A stretch of DNA of 64,000 nt. Origin: an uncultured bacterium. GTDB lineage: Bacteria; Planctomycetota; UBA1135; GCA-002686595. Positions 42,089 to 51,603 of the stretch are shown here, in pieces. Each line of letters begins with the position of its first letter. Position 1 is the stretch's first letter. The stretch covers positions 31,154-95,153 of the forward strand of contig CALCXM010000153.1 in assembly GCA_937905825.1 (NCBI GenBank), written 5' to 3'. The position numbers were made by a program, and so were the translations under genes. Under the pieces are notes generated by a model. The model saw only the letters and a list, made by a program, of their open reading frames with translations. It searched no databases and was not told the DNA's origin.

Positions 42089-42757
42089 TCAGTCCAGGCT
42101 GAGAACCTGAAGCTTCTCCACTGGAGACTCCGGCCCGACCACGAGGAACTCGTCCTCCTCGGTGAGCAGCCCCTCTTCAATCAGGGTGAAGAGTTCTAGG
42201 CCACGCACCTTGCCGTCCCCATAGAGCACGTTGGTCGTCGAACGGTGGTTGCGCCCCCCATCGTTGTCATCCGCCACCAGCACGTCCTTGCCGCCCATGG
42301 AGCGCAGGGGGTAGTTCTGCAAGTCGCGCCCGGCGTAGGCCGAGTAGCCCCCGTCGATCACTTCCAGATCCGTGTACCACTCCTCCATGGGAAGGCTGCC
42401 CACGGAGAGCACGGAGTAGTCCACCCCTGGACAAGTCAGCTTCTCAGAGCTCGTCCGAGTGTCCTCCCAAGTCTTGCTGGCCACCAGGATCGCAAAGAAG
42501 CGCACCCCGGAATTCTCGCGTTTGGGCAACTGCTTGAACTTGCTTTTGAAGGACAGGAGGCCCGTGTAGATCTCCGTCATGTTCTTCTGACAACCAGTCA
42601 CCTCCGCTTGATCGATCGCCTCGGGGATCTTGGGCAAGAGGAAGGTCGCCAGGACACCAATGATCAGAATCACCGCGAGCAACTCGATCAGGGTGAATCC
42701 GGCCTTTTGGGAGGCGCGGCGGCGGGCGAGACGAATCGAGGAAGCAGGAAGAATCAT
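42089..42757 (-). CDS. type II secretion/type IV pilin-like pseudopilin
   Basis: Prepilin-like protein of 222 residues. The type III signal is GFTLIELLAVILIIGVLATF: cleavage after Gly leaves Phe+1, and Glu5 is present. A basic leader (SIRLARRRASQKAG) precedes it. The C-terminal globular domain has GGKDVLVADDNDGGRNH and VLYGDGKVRGLELF. These match the DUF1559/'H-X9-DG'-type pseudopilins in spirit, since GDGKVR near the end is a recurring planctomycete pseudopilin motif. It should be processed by PilD and assembled into a pseudopilus or surface fibre. The ATG at 42757 gives the shortest normal leader; an upstream start at 42796 is possible. There is no pilin-assembly gene nearby. Confidence 0.85.
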   Translation of the reverse strand: MILPASSIRLARRRASQKAGFTLIELLAVILIIGVLATFLLPKIPEAIDQAEVTGCQKNMTEIYTGLLSFKSKFKQLPKRENSGVRFFAILVASKTWEDTRTSSEKLTCPGVDYSVLSVGSLPMEEWYTDLEVIDGGYSAYAGRDLQNYPLRSMGGKDVLVADDNDGGRNHRSTTNVLYGDGKVRGLELFTLIEEGLLTEEDEFLVVGPESPVEKLQVLSLD

Positions 42758-42957
42758 GGAGGCCAGGACGGCTAAAAAGCCGGTTTGATGGGTCACAAGG
42801 GGCCGCCAGCGCGTGGCGGGACTCGTGTTCTAACCCACTCAGCCTCCCGAGTCACTCGGCGAATTCCCCCAGAGCAGGAAAACCGCCTGAAGGACCCCGT
42901 GGCGGTCCCGAGAGCCGGGGGCTTGTCGCGCGGCGGCGGAGCCTATCCAAAAACGAG

Positions 42958-42994
42958 AAGGCCCCCGAACCTGCCTGGCAGATTCGGGGGCCTT
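42958..42994 (-). terminator. intrinsic terminator after metK
   Basis: Exact 12-bp stem (42958-42969 with 42983-42994) and a 13-base loop. Read on the minus strand it is followed by CTCGTTTTTGG, a T-tract, as expected for the end of the metK transcript, 87 bases after its stop. Confidence 0.85.
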
Positions 42995-43080
42995 GAATTG
43001 TCTTCCCTCAGGGGTCTTGAGTCGTTCCTTCCCCGGGGGGAATCATGAACCGCTCAGTCCGTGCGGGAGTTGCGCTCGGC

Positions 43081-44271
43081 TCAGCCTGCGTGGGTCGAAA
43101 CCGCGGCAGTCAGCTCGGCAGTGCGCGAGGTGCTCTCCCAGGGGAACTCGTCGCGGCCAAAGTGACCGTGGTAGGCCGACTTCTCGTAGATCGGGCGCTT
43201 CAGGTCCAGATCCTTCAGGATCCGGGCGGGACGCAGGTCGAAGACTTCGGCGACTGCCTTGTCGAGGATCTCGTCGGAGACCTTGCCGCTGCCAAAGGTG
43301 TCCACGCGCAGGGAGAGCGGCTTGGCCACGCCGATGGCGTAGGAAAGCTGAACTTCGCAACGATCGGCCAAGCCAGCAGCGACCACCGTCTTCGCGACCC
43401 AACGGGCAGCGTAGGCGGCGGAGCGGTCGACCTTGGACGGGTCCTTGCCGGAGAAGGCGCCTCCACCGTGGCGGCCCATGCCACCATAGGTGTCCACGAT
43501 GATCTTGCGTCCGGTCAGGCCGCAGTCTCCGTGGGGCCCACCGATCACGAAACGACCGGTCGGGTTGATGTGGTAGATTGTGTCGCCGTCGAGGAATTCA
43601 GCGGGGATCACCTGCTTGATGCACTTCTCGAGCACTTCCCTGTGGATCTCGGCCAGGACCTCTTTTTCGGTAGTCTTGCCGTTGACGTGCTCGTCGTGTT
43701 GGGTCGAAATCACGACAGTGTGCACGCGCACGGGCTTGCCGTCCTCGTACTCCACCGTGACCTGACTCTTGCTGTCGGGACGCAACCAGGGAAGGGTGCC
43801 GTCCTGACGCAGCTCAGCCAATTTGGCCACGAGCAGGTGCGAATAGTGGATCGGGAAGGGCATCAGGCTCTCGGTCTCGTTGCAGGCGTAGCCGAACATG
43901 AGACCTTGGTCCCCTGCTCCTTGCTCGTCATGCAGACCTTCGCCGGCGGTCACGCCCTGGCTGATGTCGGGGGACTGGCGGTCCAGGGACACCATCACGG
44001 CACAGGTGTCGCCATTGATGCCGAAAGCATCGTTGGTGTAGCCGATGCGCTTGATCGTGTTGCGAACAATTGTCTGGTAGTCGATAACCGCGGTCGTGGT
44101 GATTTCACCGGCGATAATGGCAATGCCGGTGGTGATCATCGTTTCGCAGGCTACACGACTTTCGGGGTCCTGAGCGAGGAGCGCGTCGAGGACGGCGTCC
44201 GAGATTTGATCAGCCACCTTGTCGGGGTGACCCATTGAAACGGACTCGGAGGTAAAAAGCTGTCGGGCCAT
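43081..44271 (-). CDS. metK: S-adenosylmethionine synthetase
   Basis: Makes SAM from methionine and ATP in the cytoplasm; 396 residues, the normal length. Family signatures: [20 protein letters not shown] (methionine/ATP site), [16 protein letters not shown], and the P-loop-like [19 protein letters not shown], with [11 protein letters not shown] near the end. No SAM riboswitch is recognisable in the 131 bases upstream, so control is not evident. It is the third of three co-directional genes (secA, waaA, metK) and is followed by a clear terminator. Confidence 0.98.
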   Translation of the reverse strand: MARQLFTSESVSMGHPDKVADQISDAVLDALLAQDPESRVACETMITTGIAIIAGEITTTAVIDYQTIVRNTIKRIGYTNDAFGINGDTCAVMVSLDRQSPDISQGVTAGEGLHDEQGAGDQGLMFGYACNETESLMPFPIHYSHLLVAKLAELRQDGTLPWLRPDSKSQVTVEYEDGKPVRVHTVVISTQHDEHVNGKTTEKEVLAEIHREVLEKCIKQVIPAEFLDGDTIYHINPTGRFVIGGPHGDCGLTGRKIIVDTYGGMGRHGGGAFSGKDPSKVDRSAAYAARWVAKTVVAAGLADRCEVQLSYAIGVAKPLSLRVDTFGSGKVSDEILDKAVAEVFDLRPARILKDLDLKRPIYEKSAYHGHFGRDEFPWESTSRTAELTAAVSTHAG

Positions 44272-44402
44272 GCTGCGCTATGCTTTGTTCTAGGGTTCTC
44301 TACGGGGGGCGAAATTCGCCATGGGGATCCTGTCGGCAGTCTCCGGACAGTGGAGACACCTGAAACAGGGGCCAATAGGATAGTTCCCCAGGACGGGATC
44401 GG

Positions 44403-45749
44403 CTATTTTTCTTGGGCAGGTATGCAACGTTCTCGAAGAGCTTTCATGGTTCGAAGGGTCGCGCCCTTCTGATTGCGGACCACCTCGAGGCCCGCTTTTG
44501 CCATGATTTCCCGTCGCTCCGGGCTTTTTATCAGCTCCGAGAGCACTTTTTGGAGCTCAGCGGGGGTTGCCACGCGCAGGGCGGCGCCGGCCTCTTCGAG
44601 CAGCCGGGCCTCCACAAGGAAGTTGTCCACATGGGGTCCGTAGATCACGGGCAAGCCCTGGGCAGCGGGCTCCAGCATGTTTTGGCCCCCGTGGGGAACG
44701 AGGGTTCCGCCGATGAAGACCAGGTCCGAGAGTCCAAAAGTCGGTTCGAGGTCCCCGATGCGGTCCACGATGACCGGCAGGCTCGGATCCGGAGCGAGGC
44801 CGGCTCGCAGCTCCGTCAGAAACTGGCATTGGAGTCCCAGCCCTTCGAGGGCACTGCGCACCTCCCCAGCTCGATTCGGGTGGCGCGGAACCAGGATCAG
44901 CCGGGTCTCCGGCCAGGCTTCCGACCACAGGCGGGCCAGCACTTGTTCTTCGTCCCCGTGGGTGCTGCCGGCCGTCAGAACCAATTGCCCCGGATTGCCT
45001 CCGAGGAGACGCCGAAATTCCTCGCCGGGGTCCACCCGTCCATCTCCCAGGCTGTCCGCCTTCATGTTGCCTGTGAGCAAGATGCGACCCTCCTGGTAGG
45101 CGAGCTGGGCAAAGCGTTCCCCGTACTCCCCGGCCTGAACGCAGTACAAGCTGATGCGATTGAACTGGGGCAAGAGGTTGCGAAAGATGCGATAGCTGCG
45201 GAAGGAGCGCTCGGCAATGCGCCCGTTGACCACGGCCACGGGAATGCCCGCCCGGTTGGCGGCCCGCAGGAAATTGGGCCAGATCTCGAGCTCCACAAGC
45301 ACCACGGTGACTGGCGCCACCCGCCGCAAAAAGCGCGCTACGATCCAGCCGGGATCGAAGGGGAAACGCACCACTCGCAGGTGCGGATAGAGTTCTTGGG
45401 CGATGTTGAAGCCCGTGCTCGTGACCGAACTCAACACGATTTCCAAGTCCGGCCGATCCTGCTCCAAGGCCAACACCAAGGATCGAGCGGCCTTGATCTC
45501 CCCCACGGAAACCCCATGAATCAGGATGCGTTGACGTTCCCCGGGCTGCGGTGGTTCGGGCAACCCAACCCCCATGCGGCGCCGAACCATCTCACGAAAG
45601 TCCGGGTCACGACGAAAGCGCGGCAAGCTCCAGAGGCTGCCGAATCCGATCACGAGCCACCACAGGGCTCCGTAAGAAGCGTGCAGAACCCAACGCAGAA
45701 ACCCGGTGTTCGGGTCACTCCGAATCGGAAGTGGCAGGGGCTCTGTCAT
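44403..45749 (-). CDS. waaA: 3-deoxy-D-manno-octulosonic acid (Kdo) transferase
   Basis: GT30 enzyme of 448 residues that adds Kdo to lipid A precursor at the inner membrane. The N-terminus has the anchoring helix (LWWLVIGFGSLW). Signatures include ILIHGVSVGEIKAARSLVLA (catalytic Glu in the S-V-G-E block), VVLVELEIWPNFLRAANRAG, LTAGSTHGDEEQVLARLW and GGTLVPHGGQNMLEPAAQG. This is direct evidence that the organism makes Kdo-lipid A, hence an LPS outer membrane. It lies 65 bases after secA and 131 bases before metK on the same strand. Confidence 0.95.
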   Translation of the reverse strand: MTEPLPLPIRSDPNTGFLRWVLHASYGALWWLVIGFGSLWSLPRFRRDPDFREMVRRRMGVGLPEPPQPGERQRILIHGVSVGEIKAARSLVLALEQDRPDLEIVLSSVTSTGFNIAQELYPHLRVVRFPFDPGWIVARFLRRVAPVTVVLVELEIWPNFLRAANRAGIPVAVVNGRIAERSFRSYRIFRNLLPQFNRISLYCVQAGEYGERFAQLAYQEGRILLTGNMKADSLGDGRVDPGEEFRRLLGGNPGQLVLTAGSTHGDEEQVLARLWSEAWPETRLILVPRHPNRAGEVRSALEGLGLQCQFLTELRAGLAPDPSLPVIVDRIGDLEPTFGLSDLVFIGGTLVPHGGQNMLEPAAQGLPVIYGPHVDNFLVEARLLEEAGAALRVATPAELQKVLSELIKSPERREIMAKAGLEVVRNQKGATLRTMKALRERCIPAQEK

Positions 45750-45814
45750 TCGAAGGGTGGACTGCGGCGGTCAAGAACCGAAGAGATGGGTGGCGCAAGT
45801 CCGCTAGGCGCTGG

Positions 45815-48754
45815 CTACCCAGCCCCGTGGCACTTCTTGAACTTCTTGCCACTACCGCAGGGACACGGATCGTTACGTCCTACGTCCTCCATTTTCTTCG
45901 CGAGTTCCGCCTCAGCCTGGGCCGCTTGGCGTTGCTGCTCAGCCGCCTGTTGCTGCTGGGCCCGTTGCTCCGCGGCCTGCTGGGCCTGGAGAGCGCGCAT
46001 GGCGGATTGACGCTTCTTGGCCTCCTCCGCGTTGGGGGGCTCGGGCATGGGCAGAACACCCGTGCGCTCAAACTCCGCTTGAAAGCGCTGGGCCATGCGC
46101 AGCGAAAGCGGGTTGACTTGGGGCGGCGGCGGTCCGGCTTTTTGCGCTTGGCCCTGAGCCTGCGCTTGGGCCTGGGCCGCAGTTCCCGTGACGGAGGCCT
46201 TGGCTTCGGGGGCTTGGGCTTCTCCATCCTCTTCGCCCTTGGCGCGGATGCGCAGGACCAAGCTGGAGACCTCGTCCTCGATCGCTTCGAACAACTTGCC
46301 GAAGAGCATGAAGCCCTCCTTCTTGTACTCGAGCTTGGGGTCCACCTGCCCGTAGGAACGCAAGCCGATGCCTGCCTTCAGGGCGTCGATGGCCTTGAGG
46401 TGATCTTTCCAGCGGGAATCGATCGCGTTGAGCAGAACGTACTGCTCGATGCGACGCATGAGTTCTTCGCCAAGCTTGGCCTCGCGTGCATCGTAGAGCG
46501 CTTCGATCGCTTCCAAGACGCCGGCGGTGGAGCGGCCCTTGGCGAGGGTCGCAAGCTCCGCGACGGACTCTTTGATCTCGGTGCCGAAGGTGCGCCCCAT
46601 CCAGCCGTTGAACCCTGAGGGATCTTCGACGTAAGTCTCGACCGCGCGGTTCACCGAACGCTCGAGCATCATCAGGACCTTTTCCTTGGACTCCACTCCG
46701 TCAAGAACATCCTGGCGCGTGCCGTAGACCTCCTTACGTTGTTGGTCCATCACTTCGTCGTACTCGAGCAAGCTCTTACGAATCTCGAAGTTGCGATCCT
46801 CGACCTTCTTCTGGGCCTTCTCGATGGCACGGGTCACCATGCCGGACTCGATTTCCTGGCCCTCGGTCATGCCGAGTTTCTCCATCGCACGGGTCACCCA
46901 GTCGCGATAGAAGATGCGCATCAGGTCGTCCTCGAGGGACAGGTAGAAGCGTGAGTAACCTGCGTTGCCTTGACGACCAGCACGACCGCGCAGCTGGTTG
47001 TCGATGCGTCGCGACTCGTGCCGTTCCGTGCCGAGCACGTACAGGCCGCCCAGGCTCAGAACGACTTGCTCGTCCTTGTCGCACAGGGCGCGCATCTCTT
47101 CACGGATGGCGTTGATCTCGTCGAAGTGTTCTTCGTCGCCCTGCTCCAGACCCTTCTCCGACAGGGCATTGCCCAGACGGTACTCGAAGTTGCCTCCGAG
47201 CTTGATGTCCGTTCCACGGCCAGCCATGTTGGTGGCCACGGTCACCGAAGCGCGCTCACCGGCGGTGGCCACGATGTTGGCCTCACGCTCCCAGTGCCCG
47301 ACCTTGGCGTTGAGTACGTTGTGGGGAATGTCCCGTTCCTTGAGCATGCTGGAGAGGGTCTCCGACTTCTCCACGGAAGTGGTGCCTACAAGGACCGGCT
47401 GGCCTTTCTGGTGCACATCCTCGATCTGGTTCGCGATGGCGTTCCATTTCTCGCGCTCGGTGCGGTAAACCAGATCGTTCACGTCCTCCCGGGCGATGGG
47501 CAGGTTCGTGGGAATCGAGACCACGTCCAAGTCGTAGATCTTGTGGAACTCGCCCGCCTCAGTCAGAGCCGTTCCGGTCATGCCCGAGAGCTTCTCGAAC
47601 ATGCGGAAGTAGTTCTGGTAGGTGATGGTCGCCAGAGTTTGGTTCTCCGAACGGGGGGTCAGATTCTCCTTGACCTCCACCGCCTGGTGCAAGCCGTCCG
47701 ACCAACGGCGCCCGGTCATCTTTCGGCCGGTGAATTCGTCGACGATGACGACTTCCATGCCCTTCTCACCCTCTTCGACCACGTAGTCCTTGTCGAGGGT
47801 GTAGATGTTGTGAGCGCGCAGGGCGTTCTCGATGAAGTGCGGCCACTCCTCGTTGCCCGGGGTGTAAAAGGATTCCACTCCCACCATTTCTTCGGCGGCG
47901 ATGATGCCGGCTTCCAAGAGGTGCGCGGCCTTTTCCTTTTCCTTGACCTCGTAGTGCTCTTCGGGATCCAGCGCACGGGCGACCTTGTCCGCCATCTTGT
48001 ACTTGTCGCTGCTCTCTTCCGCGGGCCCCGAAATGATCAGCGGCGTGCGCGCCTCGTCGATCAGGATCGAGTCGACTTCGTCGACAATGGCGAAGAAGAG
48101 CTGCTTCTGCACCTGCTCCTCCGTGCGGTTCTTCATGTTGTCCCGCAAGTAGTCGAAGCCGAACTCGTTGTTCGTGCCGTAGACGATGTCGCAGGAATAG
48201 ACCGGTTGACGATCCCATGGACTCATGTCCGATTGGATCGCACCAATGGTCAAGCCCAGGTACTCGAAGATGGGCGCCATCCACGCGGCGTCGCGGCGGG
48301 CCAAGTAGTCGTTGACCGTGACCAGGTAGCAAGTTTTGCCCGAGAGGGCGTTGAGCACCAAGGCCAGGGTCGCCACCAGGGTCTTGCCCTCACCGGTCAT
48401 CATCTCGGCGATCGCGCCGTTGTGCATGACGATGCCGCCCACCAACTGCACGTCGTAGTGACGCAAGCCCAAGGTGCGCTTGGAGGCTTCACGAGTCAGG
48501 GCAAAGGCCTTGACGAGGCAGTCGTCCAGGCTCACTTCACCAGCTTGCACCGCCTTGCGCATGGCCGCCGTCTCCGCGAGGCAGTCCTCACGGGACAACC
48601 CCTCGGTCCAGGACTCGAGGCCGTTGATCGCATCGATCTGCGGCTGCAGGAGCTTCACTACGCGCTCGTTGCGAGAGCCGAAGACGCCTTTGAAGAAGCG
48701 TCCGGTCTTCTCACCGATCGAGCCAAACTTGTCAGAAATTGAGTCCCAGTCCAT
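45815..48754 (-). CDS. secA: preprotein translocase ATPase SecA
   Basis: Motor ATPase of the general secretion pathway, 979 residues. Visible: Walker A MMTGEGKTLVATLALVL, LVTVNDYLARRDAAWM, Walker B region VDEVDSILIDEARTPLIISG, preprotein cross-linking domain (about 230-370), helicase domain 2 with SVTVATNMAGRGTDIKLGG and QLRGRAGRQGNAGYSRFYLS. The C-terminus has an Ala/Gln-rich linker (AEQRAQQQQAAEQQRQAAQA) followed by the zinc-binding SEC-C tail NDPCPCGSGKKFKKCHG that contacts SecB and phospholipid. It is complete and longer than E. coli SecA (901) mainly because of the linker. It is the first gene of a secA-waaA-metK string. Confidence 0.98.
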   Translation of the reverse strand: MDWDSISDKFGSIGEKTGRFFKGVFGSRNERVVKLLQPQIDAINGLESWTEGLSREDCLAETAAMRKAVQAGEVSLDDCLVKAFALTREASKRTLGLRHYDVQLVGGIVMHNGAIAEMMTGEGKTLVATLALVLNALSGKTCYLVTVNDYLARRDAAWMAPIFEYLGLTIGAIQSDMSPWDRQPVYSCDIVYGTNNEFGFDYLRDNMKNRTEEQVQKQLFFAIVDEVDSILIDEARTPLIISGPAEESSDKYKMADKVARALDPEEHYEVKEKEKAAHLLEAGIIAAEEMVGVESFYTPGNEEWPHFIENALRAHNIYTLDKDYVVEEGEKGMEVVIVDEFTGRKMTGRRWSDGLHQAVEVKENLTPRSENQTLATITYQNYFRMFEKLSGMTGTALTEAGEFHKIYDLDVVSIPTNLPIAREDVNDLVYRTEREKWNAIANQIEDVHQKGQPVLVGTTSVEKSETLSSMLKERDIPHNVLNAKVGHWEREANIVATAGERASVTVATNMAGRGTDIKLGGNFEYRLGNALSEKGLEQGDEEHFDEINAIREEMRALCDKDEQVVLSLGGLYVLGTERHESRRIDNQLRGRAGRQGNAGYSRFYLSLEDDLMRIFYRDWVTRAMEKLGMTEGQEIESGMVTRAIEKAQKKVEDRNFEIRKSLLEYDEVMDQQRKEVYGTRQDVLDGVESKEKVLMMLERSVNRAVETYVEDPSGFNGWMGRTFGTEIKESVAELATLAKGRSTAGVLEAIEALYDAREAKLGEELMRRIEQYVLLNAIDSRWKDHLKAIDALKAGIGLRSYGQVDPKLEYKKEGFMLFGKLFEAIEDEVSSLVLRIRAKGEEDGEAQAPEAKASVTGTAAQAQAQAQGQAQKAGPPPPQVNPLSLRMAQRFQAEFERTGVLPMPEPPNAEEAKKRQSAMRALQAQQAAEQRAQQQQAAEQQRQAAQAEAELAKKMEDVGRNDPCPCGSGKKFKKCHGAG

Positions 48755-49050
48755 GTTTACGTAGTTGAGGTCTCCTCAGAGGACCTGTCTGCCAGCTAGC
48801 GAATTGAGGCCGAGCATTCTCGGTCGTTGGGGCCCTCCCGGGAAGATCCAAGCCCGGATAATTCACCGAAGAGGGTCGATTGGGCGCGATCCACCCGACT
48901 TGTGAGCGCTATGCAGGGTTGTCTCGGAACTTCGCGCTGAGAATTGCGCGCTCGGACCCTTCTATTGGGAAAACCGAATCGGCTATTGAGAAGCCCGCAC
49001 GGACTACTTGGAAAGCGCGGACGGGATTGCAGAAAGCGGTTGCTGTTCGA
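48755..49050. other. 296-base non-coding stretch upstream of secA
   Basis: Lies between the secA start and the end of the response-regulator gene, both minus strand. It should hold the secA promoter. A weak imperfect inverted repeat (48768-48786) overlaps the secA ribosome-binding region. I see no gene, tRNA or clear terminator. Confidence 0.5.
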
Positions 49051-49890
49051 TCAACAATCTTGGGGAGCCAGGAGCTGCTCAATCATGGCGAACAGCAAAC
49101 GGCGCGGATAAGGCTTGCGTAGCAGCCCGCTGACGCGCTGGATCTTTTGCAAATCGATGGAGGAAGCGGTCACCATCAAGACTGGCAAGTTCACCAAGCG
49201 ATCAGACGCGCGCATCTGCTCTAGCACTTCGTCCCCGTTCAAGCGCGGCATGTTGAAGTCCAACAACACGAGATCCGGCAAGGGATCCTTGGCCAGTCGC
49301 TCGAGCACCTGCAGACCATCGAAGGCCATTTCCACTTGGTAGCCGCGGGCGGACAACAGGGCCTTCAAACCCTTGGCGACTCCCTCCTCGTCATCGACCA
49401 CGAGCAAACGCCCGCAACACTCGCCACCCCGTTCCACTTCAGCGATGCGCTCCACCAAGCTGCAGAGTTCGGCGTTCGTGGGCAGACCCGCAGTGGACCA
49501 GTCGTCCTCGATGACCTGCTTGAGCTCCATGTTCGCGGCGCGTAGCTCCATCCAAGCAGCGTGGTCGGGACTGCCTTCGGGGATGTCCAGATCGTCGTGG
49601 GTGTCCACGGAAAAGAAGTACTCGTGGTCCACCAGGTACTCTTGCAACACGAACTTCATGAACGGGTAGCGCGAGTTGCCAAGACGCAGGGTGTAACGTT
49701 GGCAACTCGGTCCGTCGGCTGTATTTTCGCTAGGCGTGAAGAGCTTGAACAAGCCCTGCACCGTGTCGATGCCCTCGAGCTTGACGGGGTCGAACCAGGG
49801 ATTGGCCCGTTCCCTATCCGGCCAAGCCCGGGTCATGTAGAGATCCACGGCGCGACGAACGTGAGCGGGTGTCAAATGTTCGAGTCGCAC
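49051..49890 (-). CDS. response-regulator receiver protein with a novel N-terminal domain
   Basis: Cytoplasmic protein of 279 residues. The C-terminal 120 residues are a REC domain: LLVVDDEEGVAKGLKALLSA (acidic pocket), PDLVLLDFNMPRLNGDEVL (phospho-Asp in LLDFNMP), VLMVTASS (Thr) and LRKPYPRR (Lys). The N-terminal 155 residues (VRRAVDLYMTRAWPDRERAN, SRYPFMKFVLQEYLVDHEYFF, a negative stretch DTHDDLDIP) are not a known output domain that I recognise; no DNA-binding or enzymatic motif is seen. The GTG start at 49890 has AAGGAG nine bases upstream. It is 20 bases after pyrD and may be co-transcribed with dksA-lspA-pyrD. Confidence 0.85.
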   Translation of the reverse strand: MRLEHLTPAHVRRAVDLYMTRAWPDRERANPWFDPVKLEGIDTVQGLFKLFTPSENTADGPSCQRYTLRLGNSRYPFMKFVLQEYLVDHEYFFSVDTHDDLDIPEGSPDHAAWMELRAANMELKQVIEDDWSTAGLPTNAELCSLVERIAEVERGGECCGRLLVVDDEEGVAKGLKALLSARGYQVEMAFDGLQVLERLAKDPLPDLVLLDFNMPRLNGDEVLEQMRASDRLVNLPVLMVTASSIDLQKIQRVSGLLRKPYPRRLLFAMIEQLLAPQDC

Positions 49891-49899
49891 TTGTCAGGT

Positions 49900-49905
49900 C
49901 TCCTT
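49900..49905 (-). promoter_or_regulatory. Shine-Dalgarno site for the GTG start of the response-regulator gene
   Basis: AAGGAG on the minus strand, nine bases before GTG at 49890. It is one of the few strong ribosome-binding sites in the window and fixes the start. Confidence 0.75.
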
Positions 49906-49910
49906 TTTGA

Positions 49911-50837
49911 TCAGGCCCTGGCGGGAACCTGATTCACGCGACCGATGATGTCCTGGACTTGATCCACGCCGTTCTCCGCAAGCAAGTTCGCCACGTCTTG
50001 GGCTAGATGGGAAAGCAAGCCGGGGTCGCTAAAGGAAGCGGTGCCCACTTGAATCGCCGAACAACCGACGGCCAGGAATTCGAGCACGTCGCTGGCGGTG
50101 GAGATCCCCCCACAACCGATCACAGGAATCTCGACGGCCTGCACGCACTCGTAGGCGCAGCGCAAGGCCACCGGTTTGATGGCGGTGCCCGAGTAGCCCC
50201 CCATGCGCGTGGCCAAGCCAAAGCGCCCGGAGCGCCAATCCACCTGCATGCCAAGCAATGTGTTCACGGCGGTGATGCCATGGGCGCCCCCCGCTTCCAC
50301 GGCCTTGGCCATGTCGGAAATGCGCGAGACGTTGGGAGACAGCTTGGCGAAGAGCGGCTTGTCCGTGACCTTGCGCACGCTCGCCATGATCGACTCGGCC
50401 ACATGCGGGTCCGTGGCGAAGGGCAGCTTGCCACCATCCACGTTGGGACAAGAGAGGTTCACCTCGAAGGCGGCGATCTCGGCGAAGCCACTCAATAGCT
50501 CCGCCGCTTCCACAAAGGCCTCGAGGGATTCGCCACCGATGTTCGTGATGATCGGGACTTTGAGCGAGCGCAGACTCGGGAGCACCTCTGCGATGTAGGC
50601 GGCGACTCCCCGGTTTTCCAAACCGATTGAGTTCAAGAAGCCCGCTTCTGTTTCGCGAATGCGCGGAGCCGGGTTGCCTTCCCGAGGCACCACGGTCACG
50701 GTCTTGCTGACCCAGGCCCCCAGGCAGTCCGGTGCGACGAAGTGCTTCATCTCCAACCCGTGGCCAAAGGTGCCCGAGGCGGAAAGGATGGGATTGGCCA
50801 GCTCCAAGGAGCCGACGTGTGTGGTCAAGGACACCAT
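49911..50837 (-). CDS. pyrD: dihydroorotate dehydrogenase (class 1B type)
   Basis: FMN enzyme of 308 residues that oxidises dihydroorotate to orotate in pyrimidine synthesis. Motifs: NPILSASGTFGHGLEMKHF, NSIGLENRGVAAYI, AFEVNLSCPNVDGGKL (substrate loop), PLFAKLSPNVSRISDMAKAV, ITAVNTLLGMQVDW and VIGCGGISTASDVLEFLAVG (FMN phosphate). The class 1B-like catalytic loop suggests a partner PyrK electron-transfer subunit, but none is next to it. The ATG at 50837 is chosen because family similarity starts there (LTTHVGSLELANP); the frame is open to 50927. Confidence 0.95.
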   Translation of the reverse strand: MVSLTTHVGSLELANPILSASGTFGHGLEMKHFVAPDCLGAWVSKTVTVVPREGNPAPRIRETEAGFLNSIGLENRGVAAYIAEVLPSLRSLKVPIITNIGGESLEAFVEAAELLSGFAEIAAFEVNLSCPNVDGGKLPFATDPHVAESIMASVRKVTDKPLFAKLSPNVSRISDMAKAVEAGGAHGITAVNTLLGMQVDWRSGRFGLATRMGGYSGTAIKPVALRCAYECVQAVEIPVIGCGGISTASDVLEFLAVGCSAIQVGTASFSDPGLLSHLAQDVANLLAENGVDQVQDIIGRVNQVPARA

Positions 50838-50951
50838 TGGATTCAATAGACCACAGGCGCGGCCCCCGGGCAACGCTCCAATTATAAGCAGTTGTTTTGG
50901 GGGCCAGGCATGGAGCTGTTTTGGCAACCAGGAAGGCGGCTGCTTAGGCAG

Positions 50952-51599
50952 TTAGGCAGGCGCGTCTGTGGGACCAGCTTCCATCCCTGGTTCGGGATCT
51001 TCCGAGGGCTTCTCATCGCGCTTCATGAAGGAACCGAGCAGCAGGATCACGGCCCCCACACTGATGCAGGAATCCGCCACATTGAACGTGGGGAAGTGCC
51101 GCTTCCAGCTCACGAAGTAGACGTCGATGAAGTCCCGCACCTTGCCGTAGGGGTGCCCCCCCGTGGCCTCCAACATCAGGTTGTCGTAGAGGTTGCCGAG
51201 AGCCCCAGCCAGCACCAGAATCAAGGCGCCATTGAACAGGGCCTCTCCACTGAGCAAGCCGCTCCCCCGCCGGGCCCGGATGATCATCACGGTCAGCGCG
51301 ATCACCGCCACAATCCGCAGGCCGATCAAGGCGTGCGGGAAGCTCGCAAACTGACCAAAGGCAGCGCCCGGATTCTCCGAAAGCATGAAGGTGAACCACT
51401 GGACGTCCTCCCCCAGAACATGTTGCCGGGCGTGCCCGCAGGCATCACGAACCAATTCGGCTCTGTCCGAGCGCAACCACTCAAAGACGAAGGACTTGCT
51501 CCAAAGGTCCAGAATGATCAGAAAACCCACCACCAGGAATCGGCGCAACAGCAGGTAAAGGCCGGGATGCTCACCAGCTGGGGTCGGGGTGTTCGTCAT
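50952..51599 (-). CDS. lspA: lipoprotein signal peptidase (signal peptidase II)
   Basis: Inner-membrane aspartyl protease of 215 residues that cleaves prolipoprotein signal peptides. Four helices are visible, with DLWSKSFVFEW after the first, the conserved LSENPGAAFGQF, GALILVLAGALGNLYDNL (catalytic Asp in the G-N-x-x-D block) and FNVADSCISVGAVILLLGS (second catalytic Asp). The C-terminus is a short acidic tail. The ATG at 51599 follows the dksA stop by 4 bases; the frame runs further upstream to 51656 inside dksA, which is not favoured. Consistent with this role, several lipoproteins are encoded in the window. Confidence 0.95.
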   Translation of the reverse strand: MTNTPTPAGEHPGLYLLLRRFLVVGFLIILDLWSKSFVFEWLRSDRAELVRDACGHARQHVLGEDVQWFTFMLSENPGAAFGQFASFPHALIGLRIVAVIALTVMIIRARRGSGLLSGEALFNGALILVLAGALGNLYDNLMLEATGGHPYGKVRDFIDVYFVSWKRHFPTFNVADSCISVGAVILLLGSFMKRDEKPSEDPEPGMEAGPTDAPA

Positions 51600-51603
51600 G
51601 AAT

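Noticed and set aside
41896..42199. Small open frames in both directions in the 262-base gap between the UbiA-family and pseudopilin genes
   Set aside because: No ribosome-binding site, no motif, overlap with the pseudopilin end; treated as non-coding.
44272..44402. SAM or SAH riboswitch upstream of metK
   Set aside because: No recognisable conserved core or pairing pattern in the 131 bases available.
44412..46010. 532-codon open frame on the plus strand across waaA and the secA end
   Set aside because: Spans two real minus-strand genes and an intergenic gap; no domain.
46970..48742. 590-codon open frame antisense to secA
   Set aside because: Composition is that of a reverse-complemented gene (runs of V, H, L, R, Q, no domain). 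SecA on the other strand is certain.
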